Shown: positions 28,065 to 37,572, numbered from the stretch's first letter. The stretch is 64,000 nucleotides of DNA from an uncultured Rhizobium sp. (GCA_945952415.1 CAMFIF010000009.1:109653-173652); one strand, 5' to 3'. Translations and numbers: made by a program. The notes: generated from the letters alone by a model not told the origin.

Positions 28065-28745
28065 ATGAAAAGAATGAAATGGGCAATGGCGCTCTCGGCG
28101 CTTGCCGCGAGCCTTGTGGTCGCGGATATGGCGTCGGCGCAGGATCCGTCTTCGGCGCGCAACCGCCGCGTGGAGCCGGTCTACAACACGAAGCGGATCG
28201 TACCGCAGGAATTCAAGCGCAAGCTGATCCGGCTCGAAACCAACGAGGCGCCGGGCACGATCATCATCGATACCAACAACAAGTTCCTCTATCTGGTGGA
28301 AGCGGACAACCGCGCCATCCGCTACGGCGTGGGCGTCGGCCGGGAGGGCTTCGGCTGGTCCGGCGTGGTGAAGGTTGGCCGCAAGCAGGAATGGCCGGAC
28401 TGGACACCGCCGCCGGAAATGCGCGCCCGCGAGGCTGCCAAGGGCCATCCCCTGCCCGCCCACATGAAGGGCGGCGAGGACAACCCGCTCGGCGCGCGCG
28501 CCATGTATCTCTACCGCAAGGGGCATGATACGGCTTTCCGCATTCACGGCACGAACCAGCCCTGGTCCATTGGACTCAACCTGTCCTCAGGCTGCATCCG
28601 GATGATGAACAAGGACGTCATGGACCTTTATGACCGGGTATCGGTCGGCGCCAAGGTCATCGTCATCGGCCCCGGCAACCGCCAGGGCGAGGTGAGCTTC
28701 GAGGACAAGGGGCTGGATTTCTTCCGCACCATCTTCGGCGGCTGA
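28065..28745 (+). CDS. L,D-transpeptidase (YkuD domain), second of tandem pair
   Basis: A 226-residue exported protein behind GGAAGGG. The signal peptide ends near residue 25 (ADMASA). The YkuD domain starts about residue 60 (APGTIIIDTNNKFLYLV), has HGTN near residue 161 and the catalytic SSGCIRM Cys near residue 177. The core is very close to the upstream copy (KQEWPDWTPPPEMRAREAAKGH against KQEWPTWNPPSEMRAREAAKGH), so the pair arose by duplication. It lacks the long linker of the first copy. Confidence 0.92.
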   Translation: MKRMKWAMALSALAASLVVADMASAQDPSSARNRRVEPVYNTKRIVPQEFKRKLIRLETNEAPGTIIIDTNNKFLYLVEADNRAIRYGVGVGREGFGWSGVVKVGRKQEWPDWTPPPEMRAREAAKGHPLPAHMKGGEDNPLGARAMYLYRKGHDTAFRIHGTNQPWSIGLNLSSGCIRMMNKDVMDLYDRVSVGAKVIVIGPGNRQGEVSFEDKGLDFFRTIFGG

Positions 28746-28768
28746 TCCTCCCGCCACGGCCATTCAGA

Positions 28769-28799
28769 AGCGCGTGCCCGAAAGGCGCGCGCTTTTTTT
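28769..28799 (+). terminator. Terminator after the second L,D-transpeptidase gene
   Basis: A 10-bp stem AGCGCGTGCC / GGCGCGCGCT (one G-T pair) with a CGAAA loop and seven T, 24 bases after the stop. Confidence 0.85.
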
Positions 28800-28972
28800 C
28801 TTTCTCAGGCAAGCGAAGCGGACAGTATAGTTTTGATAAATATGGCAACAGGACAGTAATTTTTTCCGCCAGATGCATATTAACATGGCGTTTGCATTGC
28901 AATTCAGGCGACGAGGGGCGAAAACAACAATGATTCGTCGTCCAATTTTGGCCTCAATTCGCAGGAGAGCGC

Positions 28973-29662
28973 ATGCCCCTTTCCCCCTTTCCTTCCCTGA
29001 CAGCCCGCATGGCTTTCCTTTCGGCCTTTCTGGTTCCCGTCGCGCTGCTTCACGCACCGGCGCAGGCGGATGATTTTGCCATTCAGGTCTATGGCGGCTA
29101 TCAGGGCGCGCCGCACAGCGATGTGTCGGTGTCGGACGGCACGGATTTCAACGCCGGCTGGGAGGGGCAGTCCTTCGAAATGCCGCCCTATATCGGCGCG
29201 CGGGGCATCTGGTGGGGCGTGGTCGATACCATGCCGGATCTCGGCTTCTCTCTCGATTACACCCATGCCAAGGTCTATGCGGATGACGAAACGCTGGCCA
29301 GGACGCCGGGATGGACCCATTTCGAATTCACCGACGGTCTCAACCTCGTGACGCTGAATGCGCTCTATCGCTTTCCCGTCGCCGGCACAAACATCACGCC
29401 CTATCTCGGCGCGGGCGCGGGCCTCAACATTCCCCATGTGGAAGTCACCCGTCCCTCGGGCATCACCTCCGAATACCAGATCGGCGGGGCGACCCTGCAG
29501 GCGCAGGCCGGCATCGATTATCGGCTGACGGACCAGTGGTCGGTCTTTGCCGAATACAAGGGGAACTACTCCTTCATCAGTGCCGACATCGACAATGGCG
29601 CGACGCTCGACACCAACATCTGGACCAATGCGGTCAATTTCGGCGTTTCATTCCGCTTCTGA
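28973..29662 (+). CDS. Outer-membrane beta-barrel protein, probable lipid A oxidase (LpxQ-like)
   Basis: A 229-residue protein. A signal peptide ending in AQA is followed by an eight-strand barrel pattern of alternating aromatic residues ending in FGVSFRF (terminal Phe, the outer-membrane insertion signal). The stretch IQVYGGYQGAPHSDV, the WEGQSFEMPPYIGARG segment and the FTDGLNLVTLNALYR strand recall the rhizobial LpxQ group. LpxQ oxidises proximal glucosamine of lipid A to 2-aminogluconate. The assignment rests on recalled similarity; a general Omp25-like barrel is the alternative. GGAGAG precedes the ATG. Confidence 0.65.
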   Translation: MPLSPFPSLTARMAFLSAFLVPVALLHAPAQADDFAIQVYGGYQGAPHSDVSVSDGTDFNAGWEGQSFEMPPYIGARGIWWGVVDTMPDLGFSLDYTHAKVYADDETLARTPGWTHFEFTDGLNLVTLNALYRFPVAGTNITPYLGAGAGLNIPHVEVTRPSGITSEYQIGGATLQAQAGIDYRLTDQWSVFAEYKGNYSFISADIDNGATLDTNIWTNAVNFGVSFRF

Positions 29663-30133
29663 GGGAAACATCTTCGCCAGCGCCGTGCGTTCGGGCTGGC
29701 GCTGACAGAAGAGCGTGCCGTCATGGACATAGGCGGCGCTCCCCTCCCCGCTCGAGCGGATGGTGAAATGGCCGTGCAGGTCGGGCGCGCCCGGCGATGC
29801 GGCGGAGGCGGATAGCGCTATGTCCAGCACGCGCCGATCGGTCTCGTCATCGAAGAGACGCAGCATAACGTCGCTGTCGTCAGCCCAGCTCTGCGTTTCC
29901 ATCTGGCTGGTCAGGCGGCGGTCCCGGAGACCCTCGGGCGCGGCGGGATCGGTTAGGCCGAGCCGGCCAGTCAGGTGGGAAAGGCGACCGCCGAGATCGC
30001 CGGAAAATTCCACATGAACGGCAAGCTTCAGATAACGATCCTCGGCCATGCAGCCGAAGCGATCATCGGCATGGGCCGGCGAGGCGGCGAGGACGGTCAG
30101 GAGAAGCGCAGGATAAAGGCCCTTGATACGCAT
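29648..30133 (-). CDS. Exported hypothetical protein
   Basis: A 161-residue protein with a clear signal peptide (MRIKGLYPALLLTVLAASPAHA) and two Cys in the mature part that could form a disulfide. No domain is recognised. Its 3' end overlaps the end of the convergent barrel gene by 15 bases. AGGAG lies upstream of the ATG. Confidence 0.7.
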   Translation of the reverse strand: MRIKGLYPALLLTVLAASPAHADDRFGCMAEDRYLKLAVHVEFSGDLGGRLSHLTGRLGLTDPAAPEGLRDRRLTSQMETQSWADDSDVMLRLFDDETDRRVLDIALSASAASPGAPDLHGHFTIRSSGEGSAAYVHDGTLFCQRQPERTALAKMFPSEAE

Positions 30134-30184
30134 GGAATACTCCTTTCACGGAGCGCATGCGGATGAGAGGCTCTCCGTTATATT

Positions 30185-31498
30185 CTATATAACATCGTTC
30201 TCATTAATGTTGCGTGGGCGGTTTCCGCCATAAGCCCAGTCAAGAAGCTGGATCGTGTGCAGAATTGGCACAGAAACCGCATCGGCAAGCTGGGTGATGC
30301 AGCCGATATTGCCGGCCGCAACGATCTGCGGCTTCAGCGCGCGGATATTGGCGGCCTTGCGCTCCTTGAGGCGGGCGGCAATCTCGGGCTGGAGAATATT
30401 GTAGGTGCCGGCCGAGCCGCAGCAGAGATGCCCCTCGGCGGGTTCGCGCACGGCAAAGCCCGCCCGGCGCAAAAGCGCCTTCGGCTGAACGGTGATCTTC
30501 TGCCCGTGCTGGAGCGAGCAGGCCGCATGGTAGACCACCGCCATGCCATTCGCCTTCAGTTCCGGCAGGTCGAGACCGGTCACATATTCCGTAACGTCGC
30601 GGGCAAGGGCTGCGATCCGTTCCGCCTTTTCGCGATAGGCGGCATCCCCTGCGAAGAGATGGCCATAATCCTTGATGACCGTGCCGCAGCCCGATGTGGT
30701 GACAAGGATGGCATCGAGACCCTTGCCGTCGATCTCCGCCATCCAGCCATCGATGATCCGGCGGGCATGGGCGCGCGCTTCCTCTTCCCGCCCCATGTGA
30801 TGGGTGAGCGCACCGCAGCAGCCCTCCCCCCGCGGCATTACCACCTCGATGCCGAGACGGGTCAGCAGCGCCACCGCCGCGCGGTTGATCTCGGGATCCA
30901 GCACAGACTGGGCACAGCCAGCCAGAATTGCCACGCGGCCGCGCCTTTCGCCCGTCGCCGGGAAAGTGCCGTCCTTCGGCTGCGCCTTTCTGGGGGGAAG
31001 CGTTCGGGGTGCCAGGGCCAGCATGGCGGAGAGCGGCTTCAGCCCCTTTACCCTCGCCAGCAGACCGGCAAAGGGCCGGCCAAGCGCTGCAAGCTTCACC
31101 GCCAGCCGGAAACGGCCGGGATAGGGCAGGACGCGGACCAGAAGCGCGCGGATCATCCGGTCGCTCCAGGGGCGACGATAGGTCTCTTCCACATGCACCC
31201 GGGCACGGTCGATGAGATGCATGTAATCGACGCCCGAGGGGCAGGTGGTGGTACAGGCGAGGCAGGAGAGGCAGCGATCCACATGCAGCGCCACCTCGCG
31301 GTCGGCCGCACGACCATTCTCGAACATGTCCTTGATCAGGTAGATGCGGCCGCGCGGGCTGTCGAGCTCGTTGCCGAGGGTCACATAGGTCGGGCAGGTG
31401 GCCGTGCAGAAGCCGCAATGCACGCATTTGCGGATGATCTTCTCCGCCTCGGCAATGCGCGGATCTTCCAGCTGCTCGGGGGTGAAACGGGTCTGCAT
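30185..31498 (-). CDS. glcF: Glycolate oxidase iron-sulfur subunit GlcF
   Basis: A 437-residue protein. It has two 4Fe-4S motifs, CVHCGFCTATCP (near residues 22-33) and CLSCLACTTTCP (near 75-86). The C-terminal CCG domains include GEGCCGALTHHMG, ACSLQHGQKI and CCGSAGTYNILQPE. It carries electrons from the GlcD/GlcE flavoprotein to the quinone pool. ATG 31498 lies 4 bases after the glcE stop; the open frame continues upstream in the wrong context. The operon order is glcD-glcE-glcF. Confidence 0.95.
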   Translation of the reverse strand: MQTRFTPEQLEDPRIAEAEKIIRKCVHCGFCTATCPTYVTLGNELDSPRGRIYLIKDMFENGRAADREVALHVDRCLSCLACTTTCPSGVDYMHLIDRARVHVEETYRRPWSDRMIRALLVRVLPYPGRFRLAVKLAALGRPFAGLLARVKGLKPLSAMLALAPRTLPPRKAQPKDGTFPATGERRGRVAILAGCAQSVLDPEINRAAVALLTRLGIEVVMPRGEGCCGALTHHMGREEEARAHARRIIDGWMAEIDGKGLDAILVTTSGCGTVIKDYGHLFAGDAAYREKAERIAALARDVTEYVTGLDLPELKANGMAVVYHAACSLQHGQKITVQPKALLRRAGFAVREPAEGHLCCGSAGTYNILQPEIAARLKERKAANIRALKPQIVAAGNIGCITQLADAVSVPILHTIQLLDWAYGGNRPRNINENDVI

Positions 31499-31502
31499 GG
31501 CG

Positions 31503-32723
31503 TCAAACTCCGCCTTGTTCCGGATAGAGAAGGCCGGGATTGAAGATGCCCTCGGGATCGAGCGCCGCCTTGACCCGGCGGGTGAGCGCGGCAAGGCCGG
31601 GCGCCTCGGGTTCGAAGACGGGGACTGCTGTCCGCACCGCCTCGCTGGCGCGGATAAGCGTCGCATGGCCGCCGCCAGCGGCGCGGATGAGTTCGCGCAG
31701 CAGGCCCGCTTCGGGATCGGCTTCCATGCGCATCCAGACAAGGCCGCCCTGCCAGTCGTAGCAGGCATCCACCCCCGCCTCGAGCCTGAGCGCCGCGACG
31801 ATGCGATGGCCGGCCGACGGCGCGGCGGAAATGCGCCAGAGCGGCCTGCTCGTTCCATCCGCATAGGCGCGGCAATCGCGGATCTCCTGCCAGAGAATGC
31901 GGCTTTCGGGCGTGGCGATGCGGCTGACCGGACCGAAGCCGGCCAGCGCGCTGACGAGTTTCTGCAACCGGGCACCGACGGAAGCGGCAAGTCCTTCCAG
32001 CCGGAAAACGGTGGCGGCGCCATCGGGCAGGCGGTTGCCGAGGAAGCGGTGGCGCACCGTGAAGGGCAGATGGGCCGCCCCGGAGACTTCCACCGGCAGC
32101 GCCATGGCGGTGGCCATGGCAATGGCCGCTTCCGCATCGCCGAGGCCGGACACCAGCACGGTTTCGGTGACCGGCGGCACGGGCAGCACCTTGAAGGTCA
32201 CTTCCGTCAGGAAGCCGAGCGTGCCATAGGCGCCGGCGAGCAGCTTCACCAGATCGAGCCCGGTGACGTTCTTCATCACCCGGCCGCCGGCCTTGATCGG
32301 CTCGCCACGACCGTTGACGAAGCGCAGGCCGAGCAGGTGATCGCGGGCCGCACCCGCTGTCAGGCGCCGCGGACCGGAGCTGTTCACGGAAAAGAGCCCG
32401 CCGATCGTCGGTTCCCCCGATGTGCCGAGGAGGCCACGATGATCCATGGGCTCGAAGGCCATCATCTGGCCCTTCTCGGCCAGCGCCGCCTCGATTTCCC
32501 GCACCGGCGTGCCGGCCCTGGCGGTCATGACCATTTCCGCCGGATTATAGGCGGTAATGCCCGAGAGGCTGGTGCTGCGCAGGCAGAATTCCGCCGCGAC
32601 CGGATGGCCGATCAGCGCGCGCGTGTTGCCCCCGGCCAGCCGGAGCGGGGTTTTCGATGCCGCATGGGCGCGGACGATATCGGCGGCCTCCGCCTCGCTG
32701 CGCGGATAGAAGAACTGCCTCAT
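31503..32723 (-). CDS. glcE: Glycolate oxidase FAD-binding subunit GlcE
   Basis: A 406-residue PCMH-type flavoprotein subunit. It has RLAGGNTRALIGHPV near residues 29-43, GLLGTSGEPTIGGLFSVNSSGPRR near 96-119 and the GRVMKNVTGLDLVKLLAGAYGTLG segment that contacts FAD. It forms glycolate oxidase with GlcD and GlcF. Its start overlaps the glcD stop by 4 bases, indicating coupled translation. Confidence 0.94.
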   Translation of the reverse strand: MRQFFYPRSEAEAADIVRAHAASKTPLRLAGGNTRALIGHPVAAEFCLRSTSLSGITAYNPAEMVMTARAGTPVREIEAALAEKGQMMAFEPMDHRGLLGTSGEPTIGGLFSVNSSGPRRLTAGAARDHLLGLRFVNGRGEPIKAGGRVMKNVTGLDLVKLLAGAYGTLGFLTEVTFKVLPVPPVTETVLVSGLGDAEAAIAMATAMALPVEVSGAAHLPFTVRHRFLGNRLPDGAATVFRLEGLAASVGARLQKLVSALAGFGPVSRIATPESRILWQEIRDCRAYADGTSRPLWRISAAPSAGHRIVAALRLEAGVDACYDWQGGLVWMRMEADPEAGLLRELIRAAGGGHATLIRASEAVRTAVPVFEPEAPGLAALTRRVKAALDPEGIFNPGLLYPEQGGV

Positions 32724-34156
32724 TCAGCCCGGCCCTCAAGCGGGAAAACCTTGGATCGGTTGAGGAGCCAGCCGGGATCGAAGGCCGCGCGCACCGCCAT
32801 CTGCTGGGCAAGATCGGCCGGCCGGTACTGAACCGTCATGAGATCGCGCTTTTCGATGCCGACGCCGTGTTCGCCGGTCAGGCAGCCGCCCGCTTCGACG
32901 CAAAGCTTCAGGATATCGTTGCCGGCCGCTTCCGCCTTGGCGGCCTCTTCCGGATCATTGATGTTATAAAGGATCAGCGGATGCATGTTGCCATCGCCCG
33001 CATGGAAGACATTGGCGACGCGCAATCCGTAGCCCGCGACGATCTCGCCCGTGCGCTTCAGCACATGGGAAAGCTGGCCGAGCGGAACGGTGCCATCCAT
33101 GCAGATGTAATCGGCAATGCGGCCGGTGGCGCCGAAGGCGGATTTGCGGCCCTTCCAGATCGCCGCCGCCTCCATGGCGGACTGGCTTTCCTTCACCGTC
33201 TTCACGCCGAAGCGGCGGGCAATCTCGATGACGGATTGCAGGCTTGCCTCCATCTCCGCCTCCGAACCCTCGACCTCCACGATCAGCAGGGCACCGACAT
33301 CCAGCGGGTAGCCGGCATGGGCAAAGGCCTCGCAGATGGCAATCGCCTCGCGGTCCATGAACTCCATGGCGACGGGAATGATGCCGGCGGCGATGACCGC
33401 GGAGACGCAAGCGCCCGCATCCTCAGGCGTTTCGAAGCCGAAGAGCACGGGGCGCGCGCCCTCGGGCTTTGCGAGAATGCGCACCGTCGCCTCGGTCACG
33501 ATGCCGAGCTGGCCTTCCGAACCGCAGACGAGGCCGAGCAGATCATAGCCGCCGCTATCGAGCGCCTTGCCGCCGAGCTCGATGACGCTGCCATCGACCA
33601 GCACCATCTTCACGCCCAGGAGATTGTTGGTGGTCACGCCATATTTCAGGCAATGGGCGCCGCCGGAATTCATGCCGATATTGCCGCCGATGGTGCAGGC
33701 GAGCTGCGAACTGGGATCGGGCGCATAGAAGAAGCCTTCCGGCCCGACCCGATCGGAAATGGAGAGATTGGTGACGCCGGCCTGCACGGTTGCCGTGCGA
33801 TTGGCCGTATCCACTTCGAGAATCCGGTTCATGCGCGAGAGGCAGATGACGAGCGCATCTTCTTCCGGGATCGCCCCGCCGGACAGGGACGTGCCCGCGC
33901 CCCGGGGCACGACCGGCACCTGATAGCGGTGGCAATATTTGAGGAGGGCGGCAACCTCCGCGGTGGAACCCGGAAGGGCAACGGCGAGCGGGCGCCTGCG
34001 ATAGGCGATGAAGCCATCCGTTTCGAAGGGTACGAGCGCCCTTTCCTCGTGCACCAGGCATTCCGGCGGCAGAAGATCCTTCAGATCGGCAATGATGGCG
34101 TCGCGCCGGGCCAGAACCGGCGCCTTCGGCGTCAGAAACCGTATCGTCTCGCCCAT
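32720..34156 (-). CDS. glcD: Glycolate oxidase FAD-linked subunit GlcD
   Basis: A 478-residue FAD-dependent 2-hydroxyacid dehydrogenase. The FAD loop PRGAGTSLSGGAIPEED is near residues 95-111, ACTIGGNIGMNSGGAH near 155, and the C-terminal GGCLTGEHGVGIEKRDLM carries the catalytic His. It oxidises glycolate (and often D-lactate) to glyoxylate. ATG 34156 is favoured by GGAGG five bases upstream over the ATG at 34183. It is divergent from a LysR gene across 139 bases, the likely regulator. Confidence 0.95.
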   Translation of the reverse strand: MGETIRFLTPKAPVLARRDAIIADLKDLLPPECLVHEERALVPFETDGFIAYRRRPLAVALPGSTAEVAALLKYCHRYQVPVVPRGAGTSLSGGAIPEEDALVICLSRMNRILEVDTANRTATVQAGVTNLSISDRVGPEGFFYAPDPSSQLACTIGGNIGMNSGGAHCLKYGVTTNNLLGVKMVLVDGSVIELGGKALDSGGYDLLGLVCGSEGQLGIVTEATVRILAKPEGARPVLFGFETPEDAGACVSAVIAAGIIPVAMEFMDREAIAICEAFAHAGYPLDVGALLIVEVEGSEAEMEASLQSVIEIARRFGVKTVKESQSAMEAAAIWKGRKSAFGATGRIADYICMDGTVPLGQLSHVLKRTGEIVAGYGLRVANVFHAGDGNMHPLILYNINDPEEAAKAEAAGNDILKLCVEAGGCLTGEHGVGIEKRDLMTVQYRPADLAQQMAVRAAFDPGWLLNRSKVFPLEGRAE

Positions 34157-34200
34157 CGGTCCTCCTTCACGCCTTGTCATCATGCCGTTCTACAGCATCG

Positions 34201-34229
34201 GTCCCGAAACAGGAATCCGTTTTTGGGAC
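34201..34229. promoter_or_regulatory. Imperfect inverted repeat between glcD and the LysR gene
   Basis: GTCCCGAAAC (34201-34210) and GTTTTTGGGAC (34219-34229) form a near-palindrome in the divergent intergenic region. It could be a LysR-type operator. The sequence also resembles short palindromic repeats common in rhizobial genomes, so either reading is possible. Confidence 0.35.
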
Positions 34230-34295
34230 TTTCCACGCAGAAGGGCCAGGGCCCGCTTCGCAAAGGGCAGGACTTGCGCTAGACCGGGGGCTGGT

Positions 34296-35210
34296 ATGGC
34301 GGAGGGCAAGTCCTTGACGCAGCTCGGGGATCTCGAAATCTTTGCACGGGTGGTGAGCGCCGGTTCGCAATCGGCGGCGGCCCGCTCGCTCGGCATGAAA
34401 CCGGCGGTGATCTCGAAAAGCGTCAAGCGGCTGGAAGAGCGGCTGGGCGTGCGGCTTTTCCAGCGCACCACCCGGCAGATGTCGCTGACCGAGGCCGGCC
34501 AGGGGTTTTACGCGCGCGTGCTCGCCATTCTGGCGGGCGTGGAAGAGGCAGAGGCCTTTGCCATGGGCCGCGGGGCGCGCATGCAGGGCATCCTGAAGAT
34601 TTCCGCGCCCACGTCCTTCGGCCGCATGCATATTGCGCCGCATCTCATGCCTTTCATGGAGCGCTACCCGGACCTTTCGGTCAATCTCATTCTCTCCGAT
34701 GATTTCGTCGATCTCATCGGCGGCGGATATGATCTGGCGATCCGCATCGGCGAGCAGGCGGATTCGACGCTGGTTGCACGCCGTCTGGCTCCGGTGCGCC
34801 GTGTGCTCTGTGCGGCACCCGCCTATCTCGACCGGCATGGCACGCCGGAAACACTGGCGGATCTGAAGCGCCACATCTGCCTGAAGCCGCATAATAATGA
34901 CATCTGGCGGCTGGTCGGCGCGGAAGGGCCGATCAGCTTCCGCCCCGAGGGCAGGCTGTTCACCAATTCGAGCGAGGTGATCCGCGAGGCGGTGCTATCA
35001 GGCATGGGCATTGCGCTCCGCTCCACCTGGGATGTGGGCGAGGAGCTGAAAAGCGGCGCGCTCAGGCAGGTGCTGCCCTGGATCGAGGGGTCGAAGACGG
35101 TCGCGCTTGCCGCCGTCTATCCCAGCCGGCAGTTCCTGCCGGCCAAGGTGCGTGCCTTCATCGACTATCTCGGCGATCTCTACGGGCCCGTGCCCTATTG
35201 GGAGCGGTGA
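34296..35210 (+). CDS. LysR family transcriptional regulator (putative glycolate operon regulator)
   Basis: A 304-residue LysR protein. The N-terminal winged helix has LEIFARVVSAGSQSAAARSLGMKPAVISKSVKRLEERLGVRLFQRTTRQMSL near residues 11-62, and the C-terminal substrate-binding domain follows. ATG 34296 is preceded by GGGGG; the open frame extends upstream but overlaps glcD. The divergent position points to control of glcDEF, probably sensing a hydroxy or keto acid; this is inferred from context. Confidence 0.88.
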   Translation: MAEGKSLTQLGDLEIFARVVSAGSQSAAARSLGMKPAVISKSVKRLEERLGVRLFQRTTRQMSLTEAGQGFYARVLAILAGVEEAEAFAMGRGARMQGILKISAPTSFGRMHIAPHLMPFMERYPDLSVNLILSDDFVDLIGGGYDLAIRIGEQADSTLVARRLAPVRRVLCAAPAYLDRHGTPETLADLKRHICLKPHNNDIWRLVGAEGPISFRPEGRLFTNSSEVIREAVLSGMGIALRSTWDVGEELKSGALRQVLPWIEGSKTVALAAVYPSRQFLPAKVRAFIDYLGDLYGPVPYWER

Positions 35211-35214
35211 GCGC

Positions 35215-36492
35215 TCAATCGGCGGCGTGATGCCGCCGGATGCGGCGGACCATGAGCCAGACGAAAAGCACCACCAGCGGCACGGAGATGCCGGTGACCA
35301 GCGCCGGGTCCATACCCGCATGGCCCTCCTCCCCATGCGGCAGCGCCTTGGCGAGATAGCCGATCAGCCCGACGATGTAATAGGAAACGGCGGCCACGGA
35401 GAGGCCTTCCACGGTCTGCTGGAGCCGCAGCTGCAGGTTGGCGCGCTTGTCCATGGAGGCAAGCAGGGCGGAATTCTGCCGTTCCAGCTCCACGTCGATC
35501 CAGCTGCGGACGAGGCCGGTGGCGCGGGTGAGCTTGCGGGACAGGTTTGCCTGGCGCTCCTCGATGGACTGGCAGGTGCGCATGGCGGGCGCGAGCCGCC
35601 GTCCCAGGAAGGAGCCGAGCGTCTCAAAGCCCGGGACGGGGCTTTCGTCGAGCGTGCGGATGCGCTCCTGCACGATACCGTCATAGGCGCGGCTTGCCCC
35701 GAAGCGATAGAGGCTGAGCGCGGCATTGGCCTCGAGCTCCGCATGGAGGCGGGTGATTTCGCCGAGCATGGCATCCGCTTCCTCGCGGGCATGCGCCTTC
35801 ATGCGCTGGGTGACGGCGGTAAGGCCGTCCTCAATCCGGCGGATTTCCGGCGACAGAGTCTGGGCCAGCGGCAGGCCGAGCATGGCAAGCGTGCGGTAGG
35901 TTTCGATATCGAGCAGGCGTTGCACCAGCGCGCCGGTGCCCGCCTGCGTCATGCCGCGATCGATCACCAGGATCTGGGTAAGCCCATCGCCATTCTGGCG
36001 GAAATCGGTGAGGATTTCCGCCTGGCCGTTCTTCGTGAAGCTGCGGCAGAGCGAGGCGGGATCGAAGACCTGCCGGGCGACCTCCGTTTCCGGGCCATCC
36101 GGCCGGATCTCCAGCCGGATGCCGGAGATGAGCGATCCCGGCGCGGAAAAGCCGTCGCCAAAGGGATGGACCGGGATCGGCGCACCGAACTGCTCGGGCG
36201 CCGGGCAATCCCAGAACCAGGTGGAGAATTCCGTATGTCTTTCCCAACGCAGCGTCCCCTGCCCCCAGGGAATGGCATGATGACGGGCATCGCGATCCGG
36301 CGGGGAGATGCCACGGGCGCGGGACAGCTCGGAAATCACCGAATGATGCACGGCCGAGCCGCCGTCCATGGTGAAGGCGAGCTGGAAGATCACCCGCGGC
36401 GTGGTGACGAGCGCATAGGGCCGCGCATGGATTTCGCCCAACGCCGCCGTGCGATCCGGCGAAACCGGAAAGGAAAAGGACCCATTGCTCAT
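35215..36492 (-). CDS. DUF3422 family protein
   Basis: A 425-residue protein that opens with the family's LGEIHARPYALVTTPRVIFQLAF. It ends with two membrane helices (VAAVSYYIVGLIGYLAKAL and ALVTGISVPLVVLFVWLMVRR) and a basic HH tail. Between them lies a helical, coiled-coil-like region. DUF3422 proteins are widespread in alphaproteobacteria and of unknown function; the architecture suggests a large cytoplasmic domain tethered to the inner membrane. ATG 36492 with AGGGGCGG upstream is favoured over the ATG at 36561. Confidence 0.85.
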   Translation of the reverse strand: MSNGSFSFPVSPDRTAALGEIHARPYALVTTPRVIFQLAFTMDGGSAVHHSVISELSRARGISPPDRDARHHAIPWGQGTLRWERHTEFSTWFWDCPAPEQFGAPIPVHPFGDGFSAPGSLISGIRLEIRPDGPETEVARQVFDPASLCRSFTKNGQAEILTDFRQNGDGLTQILVIDRGMTQAGTGALVQRLLDIETYRTLAMLGLPLAQTLSPEIRRIEDGLTAVTQRMKAHAREEADAMLGEITRLHAELEANAALSLYRFGASRAYDGIVQERIRTLDESPVPGFETLGSFLGRRLAPAMRTCQSIEERQANLSRKLTRATGLVRSWIDVELERQNSALLASMDKRANLQLRLQQTVEGLSVAAVSYYIVGLIGYLAKALPHGEEGHAGMDPALVTGISVPLVVLFVWLMVRRIRRHHAAD

Positions 36493-36626
36493 CAAGCCGC
36501 CCCTAGCATGCCCATTAATGTACCCGGCCCGGCCTGATGCCCCGATCCGGACCATCGCCACGCTTCTGTTTGCGACGGCTTAGCATTCATCAAGCGGACT
36601 TGCCACCGGTCTCATTGCCGCGGTCG

Positions 36627-37514
36627 TCAGGACGGCTTGTCCAGTTTTCGCGGTCCACGCTTTTTGGCAAGGCGCCGCTCCACCGTCTTGATGTCCTCTT
36701 CCACGGGAAGATTTTCCGGCATATCCCCACCCAATTCCCGGATTGTTTGCCGAACCTTCTTACCTACATCGAAGTGGGCCCGGTTGGCTGCCTCCTTTCC
36801 CCGAATACCGTCACGCCGCAGCTTTTCCTCCGCCTGGGTGGCGCGGAAAAGATTGGCTGCCAGTTCCGTACTTCCCATGTGGTCGAGAATATTGGCGGTT
36901 TTGCCAAGTCCTTTATAGGTCTGGATCCCGTTCCGGTCCAATCCGCCATAAAGCCCCTTGTAGCCGGCATTCTGGAATACGGCATAATCCAGCGGCTGTA
37001 TCACACCGGCAGTCTTAGCAGCACTGGCAAGTCTCTTGTTGTGCGTGCTGATTTCGCGACGAAGGCTGATCCGTTGCAGGTCGGCATTGGGCGCCTCTTC
37101 TGCACTTGCCTCCTGCAGCTGCGTCTGGACAGCAAAATAGGTCTGGGCAAAAGCAACCGGCTGTTTTCGCGCATCGGCATTCTGTGCGATCAGGTAACAG
37201 GCGTAGCGGCTGAGCTTCAGGTCCTCGATGGGCCTTTTGGCACCGGATCCGATCACGACCATTTCGGTAACGTCAACGAAATGGTTTTCGGGCTGTATGC
37301 CGCTGTTCCTGCACGCGGTTTTGGCTTTGTCGACGACGAGGAGAAAATTGCGGATATCCTGATATCGGAGCAGGTAAGCGAGATCCCGCCCGAGCCAGAA
37401 TTCCGTTCCGTCTTCCTGGAAGAGGGCTGCCCTTTCAAAGGCGCTCATCATCCGGCGTATCGCGCGTTCACTGGCGGGGGCCTTTGACCCATCCGGCGGA
37501 GGTACACGCTTCAT
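36627..37514 (-). CDS. dinD: DNA damage-inducible protein D-like (DinD, Bro-N-related)
   Basis: A 295-residue protein matching DinD. It has EFWLGRDLAYLLRYQDIRNF near residues 37-56, then CRNSGIQPENHFVDVTEMVVIGSGAKRPIEDLKLSRYACYLIAQNADARKQPVAFAQTYFAVQT. E. coli DinD inhibits RecA strand exchange and is SOS-induced. DinD genes are patchily distributed and travel with mobile DNA. I see no GTTC-N7-GTTC SOS box in the 105-base upstream gap. ATG 37514 follows AAGGATA. It sits as a lone gene between DUF3422 and the lactate cluster. Confidence 0.87.
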   Translation of the reverse strand: MKRVPPPDGSKAPASERAIRRMMSAFERAALFQEDGTEFWLGRDLAYLLRYQDIRNFLLVVDKAKTACRNSGIQPENHFVDVTEMVVIGSGAKRPIEDLKLSRYACYLIAQNADARKQPVAFAQTYFAVQTQLQEASAEEAPNADLQRISLRREISTHNKRLASAAKTAGVIQPLDYAVFQNAGYKGLYGGLDRNGIQTYKGLGKTANILDHMGSTELAANLFRATQAEEKLRRDGIRGKEAANRAHFDVGKKVRQTIRELGGDMPENLPVEEDIKTVERRLAKKRGPRKLDKPS

Positions 37515-37572
37515 CTTAATATCCTTTGATTCGAAATTTCTTATTTTTAATTGAGCACTCCTCCATTGCAAG

